Of a DNA stretch of 64,000 bases, positions 45,440 through 56,435 are shown in pieces. Made by a program: the position numbers and the translations under genes. The stretch is taken from NCBI RefSeq assembly GCF_051622035.1, contig NC_135362.1:14015501-14079500 (forward strand), in the 5' to 3' direction. Each line of letters opens with the position of its first letter. Position 1 is the stretch's first letter. The DNA comes from Arctopsyche grandis. Lineage: Eukaryota; Arthropoda; Insecta; Trichoptera; Hydropsychidae. The notes beneath the pieces were generated by a model. It was not told the DNA's origin. It saw nothing but the letters and a program-made list of their open reading frames with translations, and did not search any database.

Positions 45440-46425
45440 TCGATAAAAATTGAGTGCAAATGTATGGAAACTTGCACAAGACAAAAGTTCTACTTCCGGT
45501 TGTCGGATTTTTTTAAATTTTTTTTTACTTAAAATCACTATCAGTATTATACACAATAAATATCAAGAAGATCAAAATAATTTAAAAGGTCAAAATAAAA
45601 TAATGAAATATTGTTTTAAAAATTAAATACTACTTCCGGTTTACGGATTGTGACCAAAACCTTATCAGCTCTAAGTTAGTACATACAAAAAGAATAAAAA
45701 TATAAATTTTCAGCTTGATGCGTTCAGAGGTGTGGACAGAATAGTGGTCAAAATATTTTTGACTTTTCTAAGAGGAAAAAATCTCACTTCCGGTTTATAA
45801 TTTATTTAGTGATTTTTTTCATTTTCATCACATTGATACAAGAATAATACTTAAATTTTTTCCTGAAGAGCGCACATCTTTAAGGGGTCGAAAAAAATAG
45901 TAGAAGAAAAATCGAATAACTTGGTATGAAGCTTAAACTTCTACGAGTATACAAACTTCGTATTTATGAAATTTAAGTTCAATAAACCAAAAGGTTTTTG
46001 AGAAAAATATAAAAAAAATCGATTCTCTAGAGTAAAAGTACTTCTTCCAGTTTAGGAAAAAATATTTAAAATATATTGGGGTCTAAAATTTATAATTTAT
46101 ATTACATGTAAAAAAACATTCAATTCGATTCAATTAGCCGTTTTGGGAGATAATTGAATTCAAAAATTAAAAAAAAGAGGACACCTATAAGCGGAGGTAC
46201 CATTTCCGGTCAACTTAAAAATGTACCTACGTATGTAGTATCGATAAGAATTTCAGTAACTCGGTGTTCAAAAAATCTCCAAAATACACGGGCATACAGA
46301 CACACAAACACACACATTTTTTCTAGATCATGAAAACGTGATCAGTGATTGATTCCGAGTTTGAAACAGTCAAAATCTTGAGTTCGAATTTTCGTATGAA
46401 CACAAAATTTCATCTACTGTTACTA
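45440..46425. repeat. About 1-kb block with recurrent ACTTCCGGT motifs, probable dispersed element
   Basis: CTACTTCCGGTT-type words occur at 45492, 45632, 45786, 46041 (degraded, CTTCTTCCAGT) and 46203 (TTTCCGGTC), spaced 140-260 bp and each followed by poly-A/T-rich body with GAGAAAAAT and CAATAAACC words. The block ends in CACACACACA, then CTAGATCATGAAAACGTGAT and CAGTGATTGATTC. The layout suggests an internally repetitive transposable element. ACTTCCGGT is also the reverse complement of the ETS consensus ACCGGAAGT. No coding sequence. Confidence 0.55.
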
Positions 46426-47260
46426 TGTATGTATGTACATACATATGTAGATAAAGTAAAAATTGATCTTACTTGAGAGCAAATTTCAATTTGCCATTAC
46501 TGGGATTTTTGATAATACGTGTTTGACCTCTAGCATGATTGATACATACATACATACATACATATATGTACAGTCATATATGTCATAATACCATACATTT
46601 TTATTTTCTTCATTTTAAATACATACATACATATTGGGAAAAGTACTTTTATACTGGATTTCACTTAGCTGTCTTCATATGTATGAACAAATTATGCATT
46701 TGTGGATGAGAATTAAACAATTTTGTAGGTTGAATATTTCCCCATTATATCTAATTTTGTATAACTATGTACTTTTAAAACTAAATTTATTAATAATTTA
46801 AGACAAGATATATCCTACTCAAATTAAATACAATTATATATAATATAATACATACATACATATGTTTATTTCACTAGTACTTTTTAGTTCAATTAAACTA
46901 AAAAATCGAATTCCTAAAATGGAAATAGCTAGATTTTCCACAATATTTGCTTGTTACTTGCTTATATTATTTCATGCATATTAATTTTTAAAATTAATTA
47001 GGTAAAAAGCATCATATAAAAAAGCATCACATATATACTTTTTAAGAGAATTTAATTAATTAGTGTATTGGTCTATTTTGGAAGAGGAAAGCATTTGCAT
47101 TGACGATAAAATTTTGAATGTTGTTATATGTATGTACATGGTTGCAAGGATAGAGTCTTCACACATCAAAAGTATATGTAGTTTTAAAGGATAAAAAGCC
47201 TTAAATTTAACAGGTCACATTCATTAAACCCGGAGTTAGGTTAAAGGGTAGTTTTTACTA

Positions 47261-47263
<3 letters not shown>
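46426..47263. other. AT-rich non-coding stretch
   Basis: TACATACATATGTA-type words are dense at 46425-46630. Nothing coding. Confidence 0.4.

Positions 47264-47338
<75 letters not shown>
47264..47338. repeat. (TA)n microsatellite
   Basis: Uninterrupted TA run of about 75 bp. Confidence 0.95.
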
Positions 47339-47343
<5 letters not shown>

Positions 47344-48320
47344 GCATTTATAAAATTTAAACTACCCTTTATATGAGTCCTGTAAGAGGTACAAGTAAAA
47401 CATTTCAAGCCGTTCGACCGGAAAGTTGTTGACTAAGTTAATCTACTCAGTCTTTCATGTTTCGCACCGGGGAAAAGGTTAACAAAGCTAATAAACACTC
47501 GCACCGTATTAACACGACATTATTAAGACTAACAAAATTGGGAAAATTCGAACGGAACTGATTCGAAATTAACGAGGCTGTAGCCGTTTTTTGAACTATG
47601 TAATTGCGCATCGATACAATTAAGTTATCGGAAAAACTTCAAGCTACAACTTTTCTTTTCAGACCCTTGTTAAATTATCGACAAACTTTTAACATCCAAA
47701 ACAATGTTTTACATAATTAATTTTCACTTGTTATTGTATTATAATATACTCAAAATGAAAGTATGTACTTATCGATACGGACACAATAAAAATAAAAATT
47801 TTCTACTACTTTATGATTGGCCTACTTCTCACACGTTACACCTCGTTTAATTTCGCATTATAAAACGTTTCATAGTTCGAAAAGTGGGATGTATTTTTAT
47901 TTTGGCTATAAAGAATGCCAGTTTTATGACTTTGAAAAGGGATTATTACCTCGCTATAAGAAGATTTATGACCGAATTCTATTTTGGTGATCAGAAACAT
48001 GAAAAATACGAACCATTTTTCATTTAACTTGTATATGAACACTTAGGCACACAAGCGATTTCAATTAAAACCTACAAACATATATTGAATCACGTACACG
48101 TGGAAAGTATTATCAGAATCGGTAAATGTGTATTAATAAAAACATTCACTGATTTATTGTAGTGCCATTCGAGTTATTTAGTTTGAAGTCTCTGAACTCG
48201 GAACGGTCTATGTTAATTTTAGCGTTACACACTGATTGATGTAACATGTTTTAAAATATCTAAAAATCGAACGTGCCAGTCAATCTGTGAGTTGCGAGTG
48301 TTGGAAGTGTGCACGTTTTA
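47339..48320. other. Non-coding stretch
   Basis: Slightly less AT-rich at 47400-47600 and 48190-48320. No gene is supported. GTGCCAGTCAATCTG near 48270 resembles an arthropod initiator but stands alone. Confidence 0.35.
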
Positions 48321-48596
48321 ATGCTAAATCCGTACACATTTATTCTTCTGATGCTCATCGCTTTGTTTTTGTTGCGGGAAATCTATTTCAGTACGATGTT
48401 CCGTGTGTGTCTATTTCTCGATAACTTATTTTTAATTCTCGTGTATCATCAAACTCACACTAACTGCTGTAGGTGTACGCGAAAATATTTTACATACGAG
48501 AATACGAAAAAAAAAGAGCCTAGTGAAAGCAAATATAAACAAACGTCGAAATACAAATGCCACTTGCAATCAGTATCAGTTGTGGCTTTAACATAA
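48321..48596 (+). CDS. Hypothetical small membrane-like ORF, weakly supported
   Basis: An ATG at 48321 opens 91 codons with two hydrophobic segments, FILLMLIALFLL near the N-terminus and CLFLDNLFLILVY in the middle, and a basic, Lys-rich C-terminal third. It matches no family I recognise. Supporting it: an initiator-like CCAGTCAATC about 50 bp upstream and modestly raised GC before the ORF. Against it: AT-rich DNA yields hydrophobic Leu/Phe/Ile-rich frames by chance. Probability of being real is low. Confidence 0.12.
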   Translation: MLNPYTFILLMLIALFLLREIYFSTMFRVCLFLDNLFLILVYHQTHTNCCRCTRKYFTYENTKKKEPSESKYKQTSKYKCHLQSVSVVALT

Positions 48597-49532
48597 TGTA
48601 ACGCCGAGGAAAAGTCGGTTATTTATTTTTTTATTTTTCATTCTTCTTTCTGAGTAACATTTTGTGTAAGTTCGAATCGAAAACTTTGTCGCCCAACGTG
48701 CGTCAATAAATCAACGTGTTGTTCGCGTTGAAAATAGAAGTTTACCAAATCGCATGTGATCTTTATAAGAAACACTTCTGAAGTGTGGACCCAGACGTAG
48801 GCATTACATAAACAATACGTATACAAGGTGTGATCAAATCTATTCAAGAATCGGAGCTGTATATTGGGAAAATTATGACATTCATCGATAGTCCAAACAA
48901 TATCTGATACCTCACTATAGAAATTAGCTGCATTATCAAACTTAAATAGAGACAAAAAGACGTTCGAAGCTTTTAAAGCCGTAAAACTACAATAAAAATC
49001 ACAGACAGCTTTGATTTATCACCGTCATAAACTACTACTATTAATTTGTATGTATTTTCTCATATATGTATACATATATTCATCTATTTTATTTTTTAAA
49101 CGCACAACACATAAGATACTTTTAATAAAAAAGCCCCCAATTGTGCATTTTAAAAATATGTAATGTATTTTGTGAAATTTATTTATATAATTGGCACTTA
49201 TTATCAAGGTTGTACGTATAAACCGGATTATATTATAAAGTCCAATATGAATAAAAAAATTAAGTATGGGATAATAAGAACTCGTACCAGCATGGCTTAA
49301 GTCAGATACTGCACGTAAATATTTTTTAGCACATTCTACATATATATGGATACATTCATATGTTTCGTAATGTGTATGTGACGTACCGAAACAGCAGCAA
49401 TCCACACGATCTATTCATACTATGCAGCAGTATATGTCACCGAAATGTATCAAACAGAACCGGCTATTTTTGGAAATATTCACGAATGACGTGATGTCAT
49501 AGTGGCAAGTGCTCCCATATTAACGTGTAAAT
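48597..49532. other. AT-rich non-coding stretch
   Basis: Two minus-strand frames of 105 and 126 codons are open but have no domain and no supporting signals. Confidence 0.35.
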
Positions 49533-50263
49533 CAGGCGACGGTAACCTTTTTTGGCTGCGGGTCAAAACCAACCGAAATGTGACTATTAAAAAATTGTTT
49601 CGGGTCAGTGGGTATTTTCAATTTAAAACTGTCTTTTAGTAAAACATCTCTCGTAAATTTTCAAAATTATGTAGTTATTTCCTTAGTCTTTCATTGAAAT
49701 CATTAAGATCGTTCATTATTTCGTTGAGAACAAAACTATTGCTTATTATTGGATTCAAGATCATTTTTATCGTAACGTCATATTGTCACAATATTGAAGC
49801 CTATCATACTATCAATATTATCACGCGACCTACATCTATCACGATCTGTATTGATTTTATAATATTTTAGTATCGTGATAATCAGTAGTACATCCGGGTT
49901 ATTTTGAAAACCGCAATACTAGAATCACAATCCGTATTGACAGTACAATACTCCACTATTGACTCGACGATATGACTCAAGCAATATTGCGTCGCATAGT
50001 CACTTTGTGTAATGTATGTATGTATATGTAAGCCAATTTGACCTTGCACTCGGCTAAAAACAAGTCTGAACGTGCCGAAACGTACCAACGCTGCTGTATA
50101 GCATGAATAGAAGTAGTCATTTACGTGAGTTGCTGTGCTGTGCTATTGCCGTGAACTGCTGGATAGTATGAATAGACTTTTACACGAAAAAAACTCAAGT
50201 GGGTCACTTGAATTTGTCAAATGAGTCACTTGATGACCCGCGGTCATAGGTTTTCGATGCCTG
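49533..50263. mobile_element. hAT element with perfect 8-bp target duplication, 731 bp
   Basis: The left end CAGGCGACGGTAACCTTTTT and right end, read inward, CAGGCATCGAAAACCTATGA are imperfect terminal inverted repeats. Both have subterminal GCGGGTCA-type words. The flanks are identical: GTGTAAAT at 49525-49532 and 50264-50271. The interior has no recognised transposase. An unidentified repeat unit at 50030-50180 lies inside it and recurs just outside. Confidence 0.9.
50030..50180 (+). repeat. Unclassified repeat unit, copy inside the hAT
   Basis: Contains TTGACCTTGCACTCGGC, AAAACAAGTCTGAACGTG, TACGTGAGTTGCTGTGCTGTG and CTGGATAGTATGAATAGAC. The same order of words recurs at 50344-50500. A short CTGTATAGCATGAATAGA half-copy lies internally (about 50092-50110). 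Confidence 0.6.
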
Positions 50264-50343
50264 GTGTAAATTGTTGCCATGTGCATATGAATACTTTTAG
50301 AAACGTCATATTAATATCGCCGAAAATCCACGCTCTGTAATAT

Positions 50344-50500
50344 TGTCAACCGATTTTGCCTTGCACTCGTCCAAAACAAGCACGGACGTGATGAAAACGA
50401 ACGGTGCTTTTAACGAAATGATTTTAACACAACTAATCTATTACGTGCAATGCTGTGCTGTGTTGTTCCGAGCTGTTTACGTATAGTGCTGGATAATATA
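50344..50500 (+). repeat. Unclassified repeat unit, copy outside the hAT
   Basis: Contains TTTGCCTTGCACTCGTCC, AAAACAAGCACGGACGTGA, TACGTGCAATGCTGTGCTGTG and GTGCTGGATAATATAAAAG in the same order as 50030-50180, about 70-80% alike by eye. Confidence 0.6.
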
Positions 50501-50859
50501 AAAGTAAAGAAAGCTGTTTATATTGAATTTCATAATATATATGTAGAATATATGTATATTTTTACACGAAACAAGCTATAATATCTGTATTGTCAGTAAT
50601 TTATATTTTTATTATAATATATTGTTTGTTGTTGGATTCAAGAACATCTAAATATTTTGAACAATTATCTCGTTGAACGGAAAACTCGAGGATTTCGAAG
50701 AAAGACTAATGAGTGAGCTCTTACAGTAAGTATGTATATATTCTTACATACATACATATATTAAAGGGGAATACTTTTTCAAGTAACATCAGAATGCGTG
50801 TATTTACATATGTATATACTTTATGATTCCTACCAAACGCCAAAAAGGACATGGAGAAT

Positions 50860-51840
50860 ATATGCGAATGTCGGCGTTAATTTACAAACATCCTTCGCAA
50901 GACGTTTTTCCATCTCCGCACTTTATTAGTGTGCACACGAACCGAAAACAGCAAAGTTGTGAGATTTTCTCATAATATGACTCGGTCACGGACTCTTAAC
51001 GATGATGTATTTGTGAGCACGCTTAGTTTTGTTCTGCTTTTCTGTTCGGTGGCAGTTGTTTTTCCACGAATATCCATAAATTTTCCGCAAAACAAGACCC
51101 TCTCGCTTACGTTTCTTTTCCTCAACCAAGGTCTGTCTGAGAGCATCTTACCAACAAAGCTGACCCGAACGAGAGAACGATGCAATCAATGCCGTTTGTT
51201 AAATCTGGCAATGTCGTTCGCACTACCTATACAAGCTTTGCGAGCTTAGAAAAGCATTGCGGAGGCGAATTTCGCAATAATTTCACCGAACACAAAACAA
51301 TATCGAATAAAACATGTAACGGCACGTAGAGAATTGCGTTCGAGCATTATTTGCGAATAGGCAAAAGCGAGAGAGAGGGAGAGAGTGCTCTGCAAATAGA
51401 CCTGGCCATAGGAAACTGGGAAGGACCGCGAATATTAATGGCATGGTGGAATCGCGGTCGAGCACATCAAAATAGATACAATCGAGTAAGCAAAGGTCTT
51501 CTGTGGGTCTCGGGTATGGCTTTAAGTACCCCTTCAGGCGGAAATTTCGGAAAACACGTGCTCCGCAACACAGTGTCTATCCTTAATATGCGTAAAATGC
51601 TTGTAGGATTGATGGATTTACGCGCGCATCTGTGCCGTGTGCAGGTTTGGTGATTTTGACATTTTATTTCATTTTTCAACCTCATACGCCATATATTACA
51701 GAATATAATGTAATAAAAAAAAAGATGAAATGTCGAAGGAAAACTTGTCAAAAACAGGCGCGTATTTTTTACGGAGTTCGGAGCGGAGGTTTTTCCGAGA
51801 AAACGGATAAGAATTTAATACGGTTCATTTGACGGGTTCC
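50860..51840. promoter_or_regulatory. Long GC-richer island, candidate exon or promoter
   Basis: Nearly 1 kb of reduced AT content with CpGs. An ATG at 50977 opens 90 codons (+) with a hydrophobic N-terminal part (VSTLSFVLLFCSVAVVF), and the opposite strand is open too (50970-51185). A further 100-codon plus frame lies at 51351-51653. None matches a family I recognise. A real secreted-protein exon cannot be excluded, but open frames on both strands point to composition. GAGAGAGGGAGAGAG at about 51369 adds a GAGA-type site. Confidence 0.3.
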
Positions 51841-52393
51841 GGTTTGCGGTATTTGGCGATTCATTCACAAAATGTACATACATATGCTTAAAACTTGTAT
51901 TCATATATCAACTAGAACTACCCACGGAAAGAATACATTTAACAAACGTGAAGCAAAACAACTTTTCTATTTAAATACGGCACTGTTTAAAATTAATAAA
52001 ATAAGGTCAAGGTGATTTCTGAATAATGTATCTGTTTTCAGTGAGTTTTGAGTAATTTCGATACATAATCGGCCAAATTTCCATTCGAGCAAAATTTCAC
52101 GCACTATAAAAAGGAATTACAGGAGTAGTTAGTAGAACAGGGATTAATCGTATTTATTTATTTTGCTTTTAAATGCAAATTCCTGTTAAATAAGTAAATC
52201 ATCAATCGTAATCCTTCATTATGTAAAATATTAAAGGATTACGGGTAGATCTGGTCGGACATTGGAATAGGATATTGCTTAATAAATAAAGAATATCAAT
52301 TATATAATTCAAAATCTTAAACAAAAAATATAAATTTATAAACTGGTGATATTGAATACATAAAATTAGTTATCATATTAATTAAAAAAAAAA
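51841..52393. other. AT-rich non-coding stretch
   Basis: A CAATCGTAATCC / GGATTACGGG inverted pair lies around 52203-52247. No gene. Confidence 0.4.
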
Positions 52394-52526
<133 letters not shown>

Positions 52527-53059
52527 ATATCAAAATTCGTATTAGGATTATAAAAATATTCATTTCCCACTAAATGCACACTAGTTTCACTAACATCGCA
52601 TTTTTACACGTGTTTTCATTCCCCACGAATAAAGATTCCTTCCTATAATAATCTCCATATTTTACTTACAACCGCATTAAAATAATCTTGAATTGCATTA
52701 CAGTACATTTGATTATAAATATGTATTAGATGTACCAGATTAGGACTACTATATTAAAATTAAAAAAAATATATCTTGACCATTCTGAAACTTTATCATC
52801 ATAATTTAAAGCTTACTATTTGATATTCGATGTTCGAATAATTCTAATATTTGGTCTCCCTACTATCGAGTCAAAAGGCTTCACGACTTCATATAAGATA
52901 ATCTTTTCATTTTATAAACATATAAACATACATATGTATGTAGATCATAGAAATGTACATACATATATCATTTGGTGCGATTAATATTATATACATGATC
53001 TAACTAAAGTAAAACAGAGATAAATGGAGGCGTATCGTCTATCAGGAGCTTAATCAAAC

Positions 53060-53550
53060 TCATTTTATATCAAGTTTGATATCCATCTTACGCCATGTCA
53101 TCATCATCTGTTTACTACGCACGCCGAGGGACCGTGAAATTTCCGCAAACGAAAACGAAATATTATTATTGTAGTGAAAATTTGGCATACGTTCCGCTGC
53201 AGTAACTTTGCGATTTGAGATAGATACGCAGATACAATTATGCACACTCGTCAGCGTTGCATCTAGCGTTGCAGCCACATAACCATACCACGTGCGCGTC
53301 GCATACGAGAATTATCATCAATAATAAAAATGCAAATCGAACATCCAACATTTGCCAAGCGAGCAAGTCGACAATCAATTTCTGTTCATTTCTGTTGGCT
53401 GCGGAAGCTTGCGTTTGGCAAGGATATTCATTCCTCGACTGGAATAAGCACGTCCCGGTAACAAGTTCAGCGGGACAAGGCCAACTGGTAATCTTACAAA
53501 CGTCAGGGTCTCTGTCGGAAAAATCTGAATGAATTACACAGAAGCTTTCC
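53060..53550. promoter_or_regulatory. GC-richer island with octamer
   Basis: A roughly 490-bp CpG-containing block with an ATGCAAAT octamer near 53329 and CACGTGCGCG near 53289. Frames of 104 (-) and 91 (+) codons are both open, and neither encodes a recognisable domain. Candidate enhancer or promoter lying just upstream of a TATA-like sequence. Confidence 0.3.
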
Positions 53551-53561
53551 ACATTTTAAGG

Positions 53562-53605
53562 TATATATAAACGTGTATATATAGAGTCGACGACGAGTAA
53601 ACGTC
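53562..53605 (+). promoter_or_regulatory. TATA-box-like sequence
   Basis: TATATAAA at 53564-53571 lies downstream of the GC-richer island. About 30 bp later is GACGAGTAAACGTCTCG, a small inverted repeat, where a start site would fall. No downstream exon was identified, and TATA words are common in this AT-rich DNA. Confidence 0.2.
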
Positions 53606-54202
53606 TCGTAGTAAACACGGGTCTATTCTTCAACAAAGAGCTACTTTATTCAAAATAGTCCAGAAAACTGGTTCAACGTATTAACGATTGAATAGTGGTT
53701 TTGTATATTATAATGCTATCAATAATTTGTTATTTAATAGGATATCATTAGGATTGCCGTTTCGGTGAAAGACATTTGAATTACTCGGTAAACTGCCCGA
53801 CGCTCGATTCCAACGAAACGTCTTTTCATCTATCTCGAATCGATCAAACAAATAATAACATTTCGGTTCGAGCTCGAGTAATGCGATTAACACGTCAATT
53901 ATTATACATACGACGGTCGATTCTAAGAAATTTTCTACCAATCTGATACGCGTTGCGGTTGGTTTTATTATTTTTTAAAACCAGAAACATTTTCTTTGAA
54001 GTTATATTGCACAAATTGTTATTTATTATTGGACCGAAGATTTGATTCGAAAAAAACAGTATCGCAACTTTTCCTCCTTAATGTAGCGCATTCGCTTGAT
54101 AGAAAAAGTATGGCTTTGATAGTTTTTATATCAAATGCTACTTTCAACTTAATACTGATCTGAAATTACTTGAATGTCAGTGATGAAAAGATGGTTATAA
54201 TG
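53606..54202. other. AT-rich non-coding stretch
   Basis: No supported feature; a 77-codon minus frame has no domain. Confidence 0.4.
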
Positions 54203-54760
54203 CAGTGATTTACAAACTTATTTTTACTAGACCCCCCTTTTGAAAAAAATCTAATCTAGGCGCCTCACCCCGCCCCCTTCGTCCCCCTTATTTTTATTTC
54301 ATAAAATAATACACGTTTCTAAATGATAAAAATGTATAAACATAAATATAATTGACAGAAAAATAAAATTATTCTTTCGACTGTATAATCAGCAAGCAGT
54401 TTCGCTCATTATTTCAACCATATCAATAGCTGCTAGTAAAATTAGTGTCGCTTCTATTGTACATATGTGGTTTTTCACATTTTGAGAATCTGTAAGAAAC
54501 TTTCACGATGCTAGCAATGCATTCGATGGAACGTAAACCACATATTTTCTTGGAGGTTTTCTTTTGTTTATTAAACTGATCTAATTTTCTTTTAAAATAT
54601 ATTCTGTGTATGTTTATCAATATATTTAGAATGCATTGTTTCAAGGTATCGTTTTAATTTACTTGGTCTCATACTATCTGCAGCCAAAACTTTCATACAG
54701 AGCAAGCATATTTCTTTCCAAGCCATCTATAATATAATAGCACTTGTGAACCTCGTTCAT
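54203..54760 (-). mobile_element. hAT element remnant, one end and transposase N-terminus
   Basis: CAGTGATTTACAAACTT at 54203 followed by TTTACTAGACCCCCC has the form of a hAT terminal and subterminal region. The transposase remnant reads toward this end on the minus strand. The opposite end was not found, so the upper limit is the last recognisable coding block. Confidence 0.6.
54410..54727 (-). pseudogene. hAT transposase N-terminal BED-finger region (SCAND3/ZBED5-like), degraded
   Basis: Minus-strand translation runs MAWKEICLLCMKVLAADSM, RPSKLKRYLETMHSKYIDK, then in an adjacent frame KRKLDQFNKQKKT and VSYRFSKCEKPH. This is the order in ZBED5/SCAND3-type hAT proteins: CxxC of a BED zinc finger, the PxKLKRHLETxH zinc-binding end, then the RKLDQFNKQKK and YKVAYRVAKCKKPH blocks. 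Frameshifts and stops inactivate it. It covers a protein region absent from the remnants at 17.7 and 30.4 kb. Confidence 0.8.
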
Positions 54761-56310
54761 AAATAGTATTAATAATAATCGAAATTAAAAGTAGTAATCG
54801 TATTTTCTTGTCTTGATATTTGTATTTTCTTGTTCCTGTCGCTTACATTATTTAGCTTTACTTGTATTACCGGCTTATTGGTGGATGTTCTCTTGCAACC
54901 AGTTAAAAACTCCTTGCGTTTCAGGAACAGATATGCAATAGTTTTTGCTAATGATACATTTTGGACTGATTTTATATCTTTAATGTTATATTAACACATG
55001 TTTATTAATTAATTATATTTTTTTTGCTTTGAAAACAAAACTGATTCACCTAATGCTTCACATGCGGAAGATAAATCAAGTCTCGAATCAACCGGTGATT
55101 TGTCTCAACCGAAACACTGATACGTTACACGATTTCCAAGAAACTGTCACTCGATGTAAAAACTAGACCGGTAAAATATTTTTCATTCGGAGACTCGACC
55201 TGAATTTCTCGTCTTCTGAATGTTATTTCTGTGATGCGAATAGACGAAAGTCGCATCTCGACAAAATCGAGTACTATAATGGAAATTTTGAACGAGAAGA
55301 AAATCAGTGTACACCAATTTGTTTGGAAATGAACTGTTTGTTGGTTTTTGTTTCGGAAGTCGTTTTACATAAGGATATTAAGTCATAAATTTGCTTGTGA
55401 ATACATATTGGAGATTGATATCACATAAACACCCACATGTTCCTAAATTCTAATAAGGCCAATATGATCGATTTTCGATAAGCGCTCAAACGCGATATTG
55501 CTTCAAAATACCATTAATATGAAATTGCTTTGTGAACATGCGTTTCACTACACACATTATATACATATGTACACATATTCATAGAAAGAATTCTATATTA
55601 CCAACGATTGTGTTTTTTTATGTTCAAAACATACAACCTTTTATTATTTAAATTATTCGTTTGTGAACATGTGAATAACGTTAATTGTATTTCTCGGAGA
55701 ATATTAAAGAGCACGATTTAAAAACATGTTTGCAATATCATCTAGCGATGCATATAATCCTTTTACACAAAGCCCTTTTTCAGCCTTTTAGAATTTATTA
55801 TATACGCACTTGTAGATTCCAAAGCAGCACACCTTAAAAGCGTCGAACGTAAAATGCATACGAAGGTTAAAAAGAAAAAAAAACACTTAACGCTAACGCT
55901 TATTTTGGAGCTTTTTCCACGGATTGAGAGCGTGGGTTCGAGTTATGAGATTTCCCAGTGCTTTCTCGAACTTTACGTACAATAACTCGCACACCCTTAG
56001 CACTTCAACGGGGGTTAACTGCGGAAGAGAACAAAATAATAATATACAATATGCAAGTAATAACATAAAACGTTTTTTGTGGTTCCAAAACTCGTATTTT
56101 ATATGGACGATTAAATTGATTCGTAAACATTTTACTCGAGCAAACATAATGCCAATATGTATAATTGATCGCTTGTCAATTGAAGCATTCATTTCCGCTC
56201 GCTTTGAAAGTCATCAGCATAATGGAACTTCACTGTGTATTTTAATGAGCACATGTAGTAAAATGTTATTTTACAAAATTATATTTTAGCTTTTCACATT
56301 TTCTGATAAA
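54761..56310. other. AT-rich non-coding stretch
   Basis: No gene is supported. Opposing frames at 55893-56289 (99 and 121 codons) are not recognisable. TTATATTTTAG just before 56291 could serve as an acceptor for the next feature. Confidence 0.35.
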
Positions 56311-56429
56311 ATGAAACTAGCACTCGTATTATTGTCACTAATCGGATTAAAGGCTGTATTAAACTGCACTATGAACCCTTATTGGATGGACAAATTGCCT
56401 CACTGCATGCTGAAAACTGAATTTTCGAT
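56311..56429 (+). CDS. Possible first exon of a small secreted protein
   Basis: ATG at 56311 opens a 39-codon segment with a classic signal peptide, MKLALVLLSLIGLKAVLNC (basic start, hydrophobic core, small residues near a possible cleavage at about residues 15-18). It continues NPYWMDKLPHCMLKTEF. The open frame runs into GAT|GTGAGT, an optimal 5' splice site at 56430, leaving two bases of a split codon. An acceptor-like TTATATTTTAG lies about 20 bp upstream. The two cysteines after the signal would suit a small disulphide-bonded protein, but I do not recognise a family. A possible continuation is at about 56638-56831 (after CCATTAG, phase-compatible, about 64 codons), though it resembles chance AT-rich sequence. 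Confidence 0.35.
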
Positions 56430-56435
56430 GTGAGT

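Noticed and set aside
55924..56289. 121-codon plus frame immediately upstream of the signal-peptide exon
   Set aside because: No domain, opposing 99-codon frame, and it is not in frame with a plausible splice into the 56311 exon.
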